This document shows, piece by piece, positions 1 to 10,582 of a stretch of 64,000 nucleotides of DNA. The stretch is from Fallopia convolvulus (taxonomy: Eukaryota > Streptophyta > Magnoliopsida > Caryophyllales > Polygonaceae): contig OZ024724.1 in the NCBI GenBank assembly GCA_964016875.1, positions 21,808,200 to 21,872,199 on the forward strand, written 5' to 3'. The number at the start of each line of letters is the position of its first letter. Within the stretch, counting starts at the first letter, position 1. A model generated the notes under the pieces. The model was not told where the DNA came from. It made no database searches and worked only from the letters and a program-made list of their open reading frames with translations. The position numbers were made by a program, and so were the translations under genes.

Positions 1-495
1 GGATTAAGATACGGTAATGACATCGGGTTGTTAAACTTCAAAAAGAACTTGCTTGTTGCTTGTTGTGTGAATTGTGGTTTTTTGCCACTTTCTTTAAAAA
101 AAATCAAAATTGAGCCTTAAAAGAAAAAGTTGGACTCGAAGACAAAAAGAAGCCGAGCTAGAAAAACCTTTTCGGTGGTGAAAAGCTAATAAGGGGCCGG
201 ACATAGAAGAAGTCGGACCCTGTGCGAAAGAGAACCCGAGCAAGGCCAAAATTTGCTTAAATTGTTGTTGTGTAAAACAGTTGGTGCTTAATAGCTTCTT
301 TTCCTATAAGTCCTTGTTGAGTTCGGGTGCTTGTGTGTGCATTGGATTATTTGTTCTTTGCCTAACCATACCTAACTCCTTGCCTTGACCTTGCACTTGC
401 ATTCCTTTGCTCTTTGTTGGTTGATTTAGGAGGAACTTGTGTTTTGGCATTACTTGTGATTTGTGGGATAATCTTGTTTGTTGAGTGTGTGCAAG

Positions 496-1494
496 ATGTC
501 AAGAACAAGTACATATTATGAGAAGTTCTTATTTAAAAGGTCTTATATTCCATATTTTGACGGCCGATTTGATGCCAATGCTTGCTTAGCTTGGATCTCC
601 ACGCTCGATCACGTTTTTGAATACTATGGAGGCTATCTTGAAGATATGAAAGTTACTTATGCCACTAAACACTTTATCCATGGGGCTCGTAATTGGTGGT
701 ATGATCACAAGTAGAGAATGAGGCGTCAAGTATACCATCCCATTAGTATGTGGCAAGAGCTCAAACAAGCTATCATGGAGAGGTATGTACCACAAGTGTA
801 TGTTGAGGCTTATCCTTTTTACCCTTCATATTCTACTTGTTACACTAATGTTGTACGACATGGAGCATGGGATTTTCATCATCAAGACCAAGCTTCCACG
901 AGGGGCGCCAATGTCATGCCTTGGTATCCATCACCTACAGGACAAGCCACATTTGAAGAACCTCCTTATTTTCCTTCAATGAGTGTGGAGCCAGAAAGAG
1001 TCCCAGAGAGAGGTAAAGAGCATTCATCTTGCTTGGTTTCACCATATCAAGTCTTTGAACCTTCACCTAAGGTGGATGTTTCAAATCCAATCGTGGAGCC
1101 TCTCATCCAAGAAGTTGTGGTTAACCTTACCTCCAAATTCATTGACGAAGCTACTTCAAAAGAGCCACTTCATGAGCCTCCAACAATCACTGAAGAGAAG
1201 GTTGATTCCAAGGAAAAAGTGGAGGAAGTTGTGGAATTATCTCCTAAAATCAAGCTTCTTCCTACCATCAATCATAGCTCCATACATTCTTTGGCTACCC
1301 CATTGATGGATGCTTTTCCTATGGTTCCTTCCAGTTTGCCCTTCCTATATCATGAAGAGAATCCCACCAAGAAAGAAGAGAAAAAGAAGACTACTCGACT
1401 TGCCAAACCAAAGGAAATTTTTCACACCATCAAGGGGAGTGAAATTTTCTTTCTACTTCTCTTTCATGAATCTTTTTTTCTATTCAAGAATTAG
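496..1494 (+). pseudogene. gag-derived reading frame of element A, one in-frame stop
   Basis: A single frame of about 333 codons starts at the ATG in the context gtgcaagATG, which is the same start context as gag of element B at 56918. The first part (to about 790) carries the retrotransposon gag fold signature: FDGRFDANACLAWI, then ARNWWYDHK, then MWQELKQAIMERYVP. One in-frame TAG lies at 712-714. The rest (about 800-1400) is rich in Pro, Glu, Ser and Val. It has no CCHC zinc knuckle, unlike B, and ends in a peptide (IKGSEIFFLLLFHES) that matches the segment just upstream of RT in B. It would act as a capsid-type protein for packaging if expressed. The missing knuckle and the stop argue that it is dead or relies on a helper. 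Confidence 0.7.
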
Positions 1495-1879
1495 GTGATC
1501 TTCCCTCACCCATCTCTCATCTTTTGTAGCAATGTGAAACCTTCTTCTCGGATCAATTTGCGCCACCTTGGAAAAAATAGTGTAACTTTCAACTCAATGG
1601 TCTAATGTTGCTCAAATTTGGAGGACATAAAGTTGACTTTTGGAGATCAAGCAAGGACTTGGAATCGCTCAATTTGGAGTTTGGAGCTTAGAGAACGACC
1701 TTAAACAAGTGTGAGCTGAAAACTGTCCCCAACATCACCGAGGAGATCGCCTTGATGAGACGTGTCTCCTTTAATGCTTTCGGGATAGAGTTGCCACTAA
1801 TCTATGGTGTTCATGAGATTTTCACTTGGAAGTGCACTTGGATTCGAGGACAAATCCTTTTTGAAGGGAGGGAGGATGA
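1495..1879 (+). pseudogene. Deleted pol of element A: junction and integrase tail remnant
   Basis: About 1495-1540 matches the start of the RT leader of B (ttccctcaccca...ctttt-g-ag). About 1785-1879 matches the integrase C-terminal tail of B (ELPLIYGVHEIF versus ELPPSYGVHEVF). The purine-rich tract gaagggagggaggatga at 1863-1879 directly precedes the LTR. In between, 1560-1750 has no recognisable coding content. All catalytic pol domains are absent. Confidence 0.6.
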
Positions 1880-2640
1880 TGTGACTATGCTAAGTCCATC
1901 ACACCGTGAAGTAGTGAGGAGTGTGTGTCTTGTTAGAAGGCCACGACTTGTGTGGTTCATTGCTTGGATTGTGGGAGTTATTTATGACATTTAGAAAGTT
2001 TGGGCCTTTTTGTGTAACGTTTCTCTTAGGATATTTTTGTTACTTTTCAAAGTATGCGACTTCTTGTGAGAGTCGTGATTTTGGCTAAGTTTATAACCTT
2101 GTAGATGCCCATGTTGTCTCCTTAGACAAGATTGATGCCAAATTCCAACTCTTTGTCTCTCCTCTTTGGAAAACATTTTCTTAGCTTTGTTTTTGAATCA
2201 AAATTCAGATTTTGTTTCCTTGGATTGTGAGTCATATCAATCCAAATCCGAAGGTAGATCGTGGTGAGTCATATCCTTGATTAATCTTCATAGTTCAAGT
2301 TCGATTCAAGGTGAGTCATATCCTTGAGGTTTGCTTGTCCATCTCCAATCCTCTATTCACCATCACCATCCACTTTTCCATCACCTTTCATCCTCAAAAT
2401 CGCCATCTCATCATCCATCAAAATCGGATCCATAAACCCCATCAAAAACTCCATAAAAACAAGTCGAAATTCAATCCCGGTGGACTATGCAATGCCTTAG
2501 TAAAAGAGGCATAACATTCAAAGAACAAAAGATTTTGTTCTCAATATTTTAGGGATTAAATAGGACTTGTAGATATATCTCTAGGCTTTTGAATCACCTA
2601 ATTCCGAGTTCGAACGAGGGAGATCTGCCCTCGTGAAGCT
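1880..2640 (+). repeat. 3' LTR of element A (3' end approximate)
   Basis: It starts TGTGACTATG directly after a polypurine tract, matching the LTR starts of B at 54962, 61703 and 63348 (TGTGACAATG). Internal landmarks are shared with the B LTR, notably repeated gtgagtcatatcc blocks near 2227-2320. The 3' end is blurred: LTR-like sequence continues to about 2640, where element C begins. Confidence 0.6.
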
Positions 2641-2699
2641 AGAATAGAAGTTCTTGCATCAAGATTGCTCGGGTCTTCCTCGGATTGCCTTGCGCCGCT

Positions 2700-3335
2700 T
2701 GCAACATCAAGATCCTTCATCACATGGGAAAAGAAGTTGGAGTTGAGTTCCTCTTCCAATTTCTCCAAGTACAAGAGAGCTCAAACAAACCCCCAAAATG
2801 GGGTTTTAAACCTAGATCTACTACTAAACTAGCTAAAATCTAGACAAAAAGAGAATGTAAATCAAAGAGGATTAAAGGATGAAAATGAAAGAGATAAAAT
2901 CTTCTAAAACCCTAGAAAGATGAGATAAAATGAGGCATGAGCTCTCAAAACTGACTTGCTTTGGTATTTATATGTGCCCCCAAAAGGTGGGAGAAATACA
3001 ACCTTAGATTACGAGATATGCTGAAAACTGAATGTAGAGATTGGGCATTTGGATCTTGGCATGGGCATGCCGAGTGGCACGAGCACCTCATACAATATAA
3101 TAGGAAGACATCTTGACATCTTCAAGTTGAATCCCTTGGGTTCTTCTTTGTTTGTATTGAAGTCCATTTGAACCTAGAAGAATCAAAATTCTTGCACCTA
3201 CAAAACCAAAAGCAAACGAGAGCAAATATCCGAACAAAGAACCATAATCATGCTAAAATGATCATGCAAGTGTATGCTTTATGCAAAAAAGTGGGGATTA
3301 ATCAAATCAAAAGGTGTTATAAACACATGTTATCA
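2700..3335 (-). repeat. 3' LTR of element C, truncated
   Basis: It aligns with 23480-24129 (the 5' LTR), for example the shared block around 'caaacccccaaaatggg' and the common end acatgttatca. On the minus strand it begins TGATAACATG. The end distal to the polypurine tract is lost near 2700 at the junction with element A. Relative to the other LTR it lacks about 60 bp near 3125 and carries a different segment near 2950-3030. Confidence 0.8.
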
Positions 3336-3350
3336 AACTCCCCAAGCTTA
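3336..3350 (-). other. Polypurine tract of element C
   Basis: On the minus strand the sequence TAAGCTTGGGGAGTT directly precedes the LTR start TGATAACATG. This is the expected second-strand primer. Related motifs recur at 4307-4317 and 4899-4909. Confidence 0.75.
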
Positions 3351-5109
3351 GATGTTGCTTGTCCTCAAGCAAGGATACTCATCAAAAGATTGATATTCTA
3401 AAGGAAGTATAGAGGTTGTCTCAATGTAAAAGAAATACAGGCATGATTTTGTAGAGTTTGGTTAAAATGAAAAAAAACTCTTATCTTGAAAAATGAAAAG
3501 TGCACTACAAAGTTCGAAAAGTGCATTACAAAATACAAAAAAGTGCAATCCGAAAAGTGTACTACAAAAATACGAAAAGTGCACTACGAAGTACGAAAAG
3601 TGCAAATGCGAAAAAGTGCACTCCGAAGTAGAAAAAGTGCACTACGAACTACGAAAAGTGCATTTCTTTTTATTTTTCAGGATAAGAGTTTTTTTCATTT
3701 GAACCAAACTCTAATTTTGTAATGTTAAATATGTGATCATTGAAATCATAGGAGATAACAAGTGGTCATTCAAGGGATTAGGCAAGCATGAAAATTCATA
3801 GACCTCACGAAAGGTAAAAATGTGATCCACTCACTCTCGTGTGTTTGAAGGACGTGTTTCGCTCATTTTCAATCCAAAGAAAGTTATCTACCACAAGCTT
3901 GCATCAGTGTCTTAATTCTCCACCACTAAAAACCATGCACATTACACAAATCAAGAGGTCTTTTATTCGGTTGTAACGGGGTCAAGGTAATGAGAAAGGG
4001 TAGGGATTATATTTGGCCTTATGGTGCTAGTCCAAGGAGTATTAGAAGAATTCTATCTTGACTAAACGAATCCTCGAAAAATTTATATCATTAACAATAC
4101 ACCAAATACATCATAACCTCTCTTCATTTCTTGATTCCCTTTTCTTTTCTTTTTTTTCTCTTTTTTTTCACACTTCACACCACAAACACTTTGATGCATG
4201 CACTCAATTGCAAGGTAATGTGAGAAGTGCTCTTTTTCTTTTTCTCTTTTTTTTTTGTTTTTTTTTTAACAAAACACTTTACACTTCCATCATTTACATT
4301 GAATTCCCCCAAGCTTAGCTTCTAATCACACAAGCAAGTCAATAAAGAATTTTCCTAATTCCTCGGAAGGACAAAAGGGGTTAAACAAAAGGGATTAAAT
4401 GTAAGAGGTTGGTATGGGTAAAGTGGGTTATCAAAGAAAGTTGCCTCAATCATTTTTGTGAATGTACAATAGTATAAATGTGGTCTCGAAAAATAACTCT
4501 AAATCCAAGTTCTAGAGATTAACATTCAATGGAGAAATCACACATTAAAAGAGAGAGGACTCATGAAGTGCAAGTCCTAAGGCCTAAAGAGAAACTCACG
4601 GCTTTTGTCATGAATTTAAATTTTCGCCAAATCCAATAGATAACCACAAGCATCCCTAATTTAATTTGTCACACATATTAAAGATTTAAATTTTGCTTAA
4701 TGATCTTTTGCAATTTTGACAACCAAAATATTTCAAATGAAATAACGCAAGTGATCCATCAAAAGGCCTAAATTAAATGCAAATGTCATGAACCTAAGAT
4801 AATGCAAACTAACTAAATGCAAATGCAATGTCATGAGTTTATTCAACTAGTACTAGAGAGATAGAAAATATGCAATTCAAGGTATATTTCACTCCCTCCC
4901 CCAAGCTTAAACATATGCATTGTCCTCAATGAAAAACAAAAGTGAAGGGAGAGTGAAATTACCGAATTATTGCTTAGAGCTTGGTTTTCCTCCCAAGAAG
5001 CGCCATTTAAGGTCTAGCTAGACCTTCCTTCTTCATTCATCTCATCAGACCGAAAAGGGGGGAAGGTGACTCCCTTGTCGATCCGATCTCCAACCATGTA
5101 GTAATTGAG
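3351..5109 (-). other. 3' non-coding region of element C
   Basis: No gene is recognisable. The stretch is AT-rich and contains a short tandem repeat (3490-3662), T-rich tracts near 4140-4270 and two extra copies of the ccccaagctta polypurine-like motif. An env-like frame, present in some Athila elements, is not visible. Confidence 0.5.
3490..3662. repeat. Short degenerate tandem repeat, unit about 20 bp
   Basis: Roughly eight imperfect copies of gaaaagtgcactacgaagta follow one another, with units varying from about 16 to 24 bp. Apparent reading frames here are just the repeat translated. Confidence 0.8.
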
Positions 5110-5538
5110 TCAAATCTTGTGCACTTGAAGTTTTCCTGAGTTCTTGTGCCATAACTCAATCATCCCACCATTGCAAACATGATACACCATATATGGCCCG
5201 GACCACCTTGTATGCTTGCTACCCGGAAACATTTTTGAACGGTGATGGAAAAGAATTACTTGGTCTCCTTTCTTGAATATAAGGATGGTTTGATGTTTGG
5301 TGTCATCATTTCTTTTCTTCTTTGCACTTTGACCCTTCATCATATCTTTTAGAATGGAAGGAAGTTGTTTTATTTTCACCTTGGGTGCATCCTTCCCTTC
5401 AAGTATACATACTTTTTCTCCTTGCTCAAGCTTCTCAACTTTGGACAATTGAGGTGAAGTCTTCAAGTTTTCCTCAATGTGTTGAGAACTTGAGGATACA
5501 TTCAAACCTTTATGATTAAGCCCTTCAGATCTCACCAA
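5110..5538 (-). pseudogene. Linker plus C-terminal integrase-like tail of element C
   Basis: The C-terminal half reads GDQVILFHHRSKMFPGSKH followed by TRWSGPYMVYHV. This resembles the region after the integrase core in Athila-type polyproteins, where a beta-barrel-like segment binds nucleic acid. The N-terminal half (LEGKDAPKVKIKQLPSILKD) looks like the linker that normally leads from protease into RT. The two are fused with no RT, RNase H or integrase catalytic core between them, so a large internal deletion passed through pol. The frame itself is open for 142 codons. Confidence 0.6.
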
Positions 5539-6307
5539 TCATATTTCAAGAGGATCTTGCAAGCAACACCTCATAAAATCCTTCTTCACTAGGTTGTTAA
5601 CAAGATCAACTCTACACAAAGATTGCTCAGAAGAAGGATGTTTAGTAGCATTTGGAAAATTAAACTCAACCTTTTCTTCCCCAAGATTCAAGGAAAGCTT
5701 TCCATTGTTTACATCAATAATGGCGTCTGCCGTAGCAAGGAAAGGCCTGCCAAGAATGATGGAGAATTTGGCATCTTCATCCATCTCAAGAATAACAAAA
5801 TCAACCGAAATAAAGAAATTGCCCACCTTGATGGGAACATCATCTAGGATGCCCCTCGGATGTTGAATGGATTGATCCGCAAAAAACTAAAGACATGTTG
5901 GTGGGTTTTAATTCACCAATGTCTAGCTTATCACAAATAGACAATGGCATCACACTCACACTAGCACCAAGATCACATAAAGTATTTTCAAAACTAGCAC
6001 TACCAATCAAACATGGTATGGAGAAATGACCGGGGTCCCTAAGCTTAGGAGATAACTTGTTTTGAAGAAAAGCACTACACTCCTCATTTAAGGCGACGGT
6101 TTCAAATTCATCTAGCCTTCTTTTTTTAGATAAGATTTCTCTAAAAAAATTAGCATATGAAGGCATTTGGGAAAGGGAATCAATGAAGAGAATATTGATG
6201 TATAACTTTTTCAACACTTCAAGGAACTTCCCAAATTGTTTGTCTAACCTAGCTTTTTGAAGTCTTTGAGGAAAGCGGATAGGTGGTTTGTAGGGTGGTG
6301 GTGCCAT
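5539..6307 (-). pseudogene. Aspartic protease region of element C
   Basis: Two frames cover the retropepsin-like domain of an Athila-type polyprotein. The upstream frame (6307-5840) has the pre-protease block LDKQFGKFLEVLKKLYINI and MPSYANFFREILSKKRRLDE, then the active-site motif CDLGASVSVMPLSI. A frameshift near 5840-5870 separates it from the flap and C-terminal half (5826-5539) with the conserved IILGRPFLATADAIIDV. In an active element this protease would cleave the Gag-Pol polyprotein inside the particle. The catalytic Asp is kept, but the frameshift makes it non-functional. Confidence 0.75.
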
Positions 6308-7519
6308 ATATTTAGATTCTTTCTCACCTTCCTCCTCTTTATCACTTTTTTATTCTTCTCTCTTTTCTTGTCCTTCACTTTCTTCTTCTAATGAAACTTC
6401 AATTTCTAGATTTTTAACATCTACTACATTTTTCCTCTTAGGCTCCTCCAAATTCTATCCACTCCTAAGGTTAATTACCTCACAATCTCTTGGGTTAGGC
6501 TCGGGTTGACCGGGGAAGTCGACCATGAGGCCTAGAAGAATAATTAGCAACTTTTTGAGCAATTTGATATATTTGAGTTTCTAACATCTTATTATGAGTT
6601 GTTAAGATTCAAACTTGGATGTTAGTTGCCCGATTTGGTTCCTAAACTCATCATTTTGTTTTGCTTGAGATGTTATGAAATTTTCCATCTAGAGTTCGAG
6701 ATTGGATTTTTGAGGAGGTGGAGTTTGATAAGGACCTTGGTTAAAAACAGGAGGTTGCCTAGGAGGGGGTTGAGGAATTGCATTTTGGTTGTTTTGGTAT
6801 GAGAAATTTTGATGGTTTCTCCAACCGGGATTGTAGGTATTGGAATATAGGTCATTTTGAGGTCTTGATCTCGGTTGGTTGAGGCAGTCAACATGCTCAA
6901 TGGATGGTTCTTGTGAGGAAGAGGATGGGCTCACATATTGACAATTCAAAGCAAGGTGACCAACCATACCACAAATTTCACAAGGATTATTGACACCAAC
7001 AATATTCATATTATCATGCACATTCATAGCATCATATTTCTTATTAAGTGCATCTAACTTAGCCAACAATGCATCATTTTTAGCCGCTAAGAGATCAACG
7101 GTGTCAACATCATACCTTCCGGGAGATTTCTAGGCTCAAACCTTGGATTGGACTACTTTTGGTGGTTCATGGCCATTTCTTCAATCAATGCCCAAGCTTC
7201 GGGGATCCTTTTTCTCATAAGAGATCCTCCCGCTACACTATCAATGCCCATCTTTCATGAATGGGTTAGCCCATTGTAGAATCCTTGAACTAGAAACCAC
7301 TTCTCAAAGCCATGGTGTGGGCACTTCCTCAAGAGCTCCTTGAATCTTTTCAAAGCTTCATAGAAAGATTCCTATTCCTTTTGGCAAAAAGAGGTAATCT
7401 CATTCCTTAGGTTGGTGGTCTTGCTTGGTGGGAAGTACTTGGCCATGAAAGCCATGGAGAGTTGCTCCCAATTTGTGATTGAATTCTCCGAGATAATGTA
7501 GAGCCAAGCCCTTGCTTGA

Positions 7520-8116
7520 TGATGCGACCTTACCTAGGCTTGGACCCGATCCCGGCCAGCCCGAGACGCCCTAGGCCTTGGCGACCCCCTTGGTGTAGGC
7601 CTTAGTCATATATTATGTATTTCCCTATTTTAGCATATTTCCATTTATGTCTTTCTTAATTTAGTTGTTGCTATTTTAAGTATTACTATTTATGTTTTAT
7701 GGGTTTTTGGACGTTGGGCCTTGCTTGCATGCAAACCCTAGTCCATTAAGCTTGTTGCTTGTTAGGGTTTCGAGAGCCTCCTCTTTATAAGGAGCTCTCG
7801 AGCAAACTGCTTGCGTGATTTTTGAGGTTCCTTAATAGATTTTGCTCGAGAGCTCCTTATAAAGAGGAGGCTCAAAAATCCTTAATAGATTTTGCACATT
7901 AGGGTTTAATAAATTCGAGGTTTCACTCCTTATTTTATCCTTGTGCTTGCGCCGCCCCTCAATCTCTCACAACAATCGCAATTGCTCTCGAGATCTCGGT
8001 TTTCATTGTTTGTTCGTGTCAATTCACAATCAAAATCAGCCTTCCGCTACGCCAAATTGAGACCCACTACTCAAGCCAACGATCGATCTGAAGCATCCCA
8101 AACGAGGGACGCATCA
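7520..8116 (+). repeat. 5' LTR of element D (597 bp)
   Basis: It is bounded by TGATGCG and CGCATCA. It aligns with the 3' LTR at 9901-10345 but is longer: it carries an extra inverted-repeat insertion at about 7803-7895 and a segment of about 100 bp near 7970-8065 that the 3' LTR lacks. A TATA-like cctctttataagg sits near 7778-7791. Confidence 0.9.
7774..7873. repeat. 29-bp perfect inverted repeat inside the 5' LTR of D
   Basis: The arms 7774-7802 and 7845-7873 are exact reverse complements around a 42-bp spacer. The 3' LTR has only the left arm. The spacer and the sequence after the right arm are copies of internal-leader sequence of the same element (7806-7829 matches 8368-8391; ccttaatagattttg at about 7830 and 7880 matches about 8525). 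Confidence 0.9.
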
Positions 8117-8118
8117 AC

Positions 8119-8131
8119 TGGCATCAGAGCC
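8119..8131 (+). other. Primer binding site of element D (tRNA-iMet type)
   Basis: TGGCATCAGAGCC starts 2 bp after the 5' LTR. This is one mismatch from TGGTATCAGAGCC, the complement of the plant initiator tRNA-Met 3' end. Confidence 0.85.
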
Positions 8132-8837
8132 AACGGTTTGAGTAAGTCTCACGTCTTGTAAGTCATTCGAACCTTTGATCACGCAATTATTTATACCATT
8201 CGATCCATATCCTTGTTTGTTTTGTTTGAACCATTCAAAAAAAAGAACAAAAAAAATTGCGTCTTGCCTTGACCTTAATTGGATCAAAGTAAAAAAGCTT
8301 GATCTGATTTTTTTTCCCAGAAAAACAATCTTCTCTAGCCCTTACAATTTTGTGGTGCGAACGACTAACTGCTTGCGTGATTTTTGAGGTTCAATTCGAT
8401 TATGTGTGCACTTGATTTCCGAACTGTTTATCTTCTACATGCCTATCCAATCTTCATGAATACATGCATGTGTAATTGTGTGGCAACTTTTCATAAATCA
8501 CGTGATTTGTTAATTAATTTGATTCCTTAATAGATTTTGCAATATCCTTGTTTTTTTAATTATGTTTCCACGTGATTTCCTTGAATCCACATGATTTGCT
8601 ATATAAGAGATTTGGTATACATCAGTAGTATTTCTCTCTCTCTCTCTCTCTCTTTTTTTGCCACATTTTTCTTTAATTAGCTTTGATAGATCTTGTTAGT
8701 TATTTAGCTGATTGTATATATCTAAAAAAACGGTTGTTTTTAAAAAAAAAAAAGTCTCGGTGTTTCCATTGTATACACTTATTGGTTGATAATCTTGATC
8801 GCGTGAGTGACTAGTTTTAACACCATACTTTTGTACT
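8132..8837 (+). other. Leader of element D
   Basis: It is non-coding and T-rich, with a (CT)n microsatellite at about 8631-8653. It holds the donor segments (about 8368-8392 and 8523-8539) of the patches found in the 5' LTR. Confidence 0.6.
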
Positions 8838-9962
8838 TTGCCTCTAGCCGCCCTCTCTACAAGCCAAATCAACCATGACCCTTGTGTGTTCAATTGTTTG
8901 GGTGCTTATTTTGATTGTGAGTCTATACCATTGGTTCGCTTTTACTCTCGTCTTGTCATGTCTCATACAGGACTTCATCGAAGACGCTTTGCCGGGTTTG
9001 ATGACCCTGAGGCGTTTTTGGATTGGGCAAAGCACATGGCCAACTACTTCGGCCAACGAGACCACGACAAATTTGAGCAATGTGACATTGCCATTGGTTG
9101 CTTCACTAGCTATGCTCGAGATTGGTTTGAGCGTTTGGAGGATGATCGATGGTATAGGAAGCGGCCCCCGATTAAGACATGGTGCCACCTTGTGTACTAT
9201 ATGGCTCGAGACTTTGCGCCTAATGTGGACGTCGTAGCCTTCCCAGAGTATCTTTTGAGGCGCATGGCCAAACAACAAGAGATGTACAGGTTCGACACGG
9301 CGAAGGAACCAAAGCGAGCATCGTTGGACACAGGTCGTGTGACATTGACACCATTGCTCGTGGTCACGCCACGGCTTCCCAGGCCTACCGCGTCTGCCAG
9401 CGTGCTGGTCGTGCCACCCGTGGCCATGGTCGAGGCCTTCGAGGTGCCAGTCGCGCCTGTTGGCACGCCCATGGCCGCGCCACACATGGTCTTGGTCGAG
9501 GAGCCAACGGACTATGTTGGCATGCCCGTGAATGTACCGATCTTCGAGTCGATACCCGAGTCCGCTCCGACACCACAGCCGATTCCAGCGTCAGAGTGCA
9601 TCGAGGCCACCGCACCTTTCGTTTCGAGTCCCTCACTTGCGGTCGAAGACACGCCACAATCTCTACCCGCACCGGCAACTTCCTTGGACTTGTCTTTGAT
9701 GTTGGATTGGCCACTTCCCATGGCCTTACCTTCGTTGTATGGAGCCGAGTCCAAGATCCAGTTTGAGCCTACATCGACCCCATACATATTGACTTTTGAG
9801 AAGACCGAGGTTGATGACAAGCTTCACTTCTTTGTTGTTTTGGTCACCTTTTCCTTCACCAACTCGAAGCGAGGACGCTTCGAATCTAAGCGGGGTAGAA
9901 TGATGCGACCTTACCTAGGCTTGGACCCGATCCCGGCCAGCCCGAGACGCCCTAGGCCTTGA
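8838..9962 (+). CDS. gag-like protein of element D, intact 374-codon frame
   Basis: The frame is uninterrupted. Residues about 50-150 form a retrotransposon gag domain: GFDDPEAFLDWAKHMANYF, then CDIAIGCFTSYARDWFERL, then PIKTWCHLVYYMARDF. From about residue 165 it turns Pro/Val/Ala-rich and of low complexity (VTPRLPRP, AVEDTPQSLPAP), with no zinc knuckle. The true start may be the in-frame ATG at 8958 (MSHTGLHRRR), since the first 40 codons resemble leader. The C-terminus crosses the polypurine tract (encoding RGRMMR) and continues about 20 codons into the 3' LTR. The likely role is capsid assembly or RNA packaging in cis while another element supplies pol. Element F keeps a related C-terminus. 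GC content is higher than in the flanking Athila sequence. Confidence 0.75.
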   Translation: MPLAALSTSQINHDPCVFNCLGAYFDCESIPLVRFYSRLVMSHTGLHRRRFAGFDDPEAFLDWAKHMANYFGQRDHDKFEQCDIAIGCFTSYARDWFERLEDDRWYRKRPPIKTWCHLVYYMARDFAPNVDVVAFPEYLLRRMAKQQEMYRFDTAKEPKRASLDTGRVTLTPLLVVTPRLPRPTASASVLVVPPVAMVEAFEVPVAPVGTPMAAPHMVLVEEPTDYVGMPVNVPIFESIPESAPTPQPIPASECIEATAPFVSSPSLAVEDTPQSLPAPATSLDLSLMLDWPLPMALPSLYGAESKIQFEPTSTPYILTFEKTEVDDKLHFFVVLVTFSFTNSKRGRFESKRGRMMRPYLGLDPIPASPRRPRP

Positions 9963-10345
9963 CGACCCCCTTGGTGTAGGCGTTAGTCATATATTATGTA
10001 TTTCCCTATTTTAGCATATTTCCATTTATGTCTTTCTTAATTTAGTTGTTGCTATTTTAAGTATTACTATTTATGTTTTATGGGTTTTTGGACGTTGGGC
10101 CTTGCTTGCATGCAAACCCTAGTCCATTAAGCTTGTTGCTTGTTAGGGTTTCGAGAGCCTCCTCTTTATAAGGAGCTCTCGAGCTCATTTATTATTCAGC
10201 GCACATTAGGGTTTAATAATGTCGAGGTTTCACTCCTTATTTTATCCTTGTGCTTGCGCCGCCCCTCAACCCTAGTCCATTAAGCTTGAGACCCACTACT
10301 CAAGCCAACGATCGATCCGAAGCATCCCAAACGAGGGACGCATCA
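9901..10345 (+). repeat. 3' LTR of element D (445 bp)
   Basis: It starts TGATGCG after the purine-rich ctaagcggggtagaa and ends CGCATCA before the TSD CTTGA. Compared with the 5' LTR, about 120 bp is deleted near 10268 and replaced by a 20-bp filler (accctagtccattaagcttg) identical to 10120-10139 of the same LTR. Confidence 0.9.
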
Positions 10346-10582
10346 CTTGATCTCTTAGAGAGAATGGGAAAAGCCTGAGTTGGATGGCATCTTGAGCAAC
10401 TCCATTGTATTTCACCGTGTCATAATTCTCCAAAAATACCGAGAGGCGAAGATTTTTATCATCAAATGGCAATCCCGAGAATTGATGTTGTTGCACCATG
10501 GTGAGAAGGGCCGGTTTTAACTCAAAGTTGTTTGCATCCACTTTTGGCATTGAAATTCCTGAATGAATGCCATAGTTGTTTG

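Larger units (their letters stand above)
1..2640 (+). mobile_element. Element A: pol-deleted Ty3/gypsy (chromovirus-like) element, 5' end outside window
   Basis: The leader at about 100-260 matches the leader of element B at about 56530-56690 (same order of blocks around 'gctaataagg' and 'gtcggaccc'). It is followed by a gag start in the same context (gtgcaagATG), a gag-derived frame, a piece matching B just before its reverse transcriptase (about 1430-1540 versus 58975-59085), and then directly the integrase C-terminal tail and an LTR. RT, RNase H and the integrase core are missing, so this is an internally deleted copy or a non-autonomous relative of B. The 5' LTR lies before position 1. 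Confidence 0.75.
7520..10345 (+). mobile_element. Element D: short gag-only LTR retrotransposon (TR-GAG type)
   Basis: It is complete, 2826 bp, inserted in gag of element C. The 5-bp target duplication CTTGA is present at 7515-7519 and 10346-10350. LTRs begin TGATGCG and end CGCATCA. A Met-type primer site follows the 5' LTR. The internal region encodes only a gag-like frame of 374 codons and no protease, RT or integrase. It therefore fits the class of non-autonomous terminal-repeat elements that keep only GAG and need pol from a partner. Confidence 0.9.

Noticed and set aside
3486..3722. Lys-rich 78- and 69-codon frames
   Set aside because: They are translations of the short tandem repeat in C.
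8844..9485. Long minus-strand frames of 213 and 96 codons opposite the gag of D
   Set aside because: They are antisense shadows of the plus-strand gag frame; the composition follows the GC-rich codon use of the sense strand and no domain is visible.
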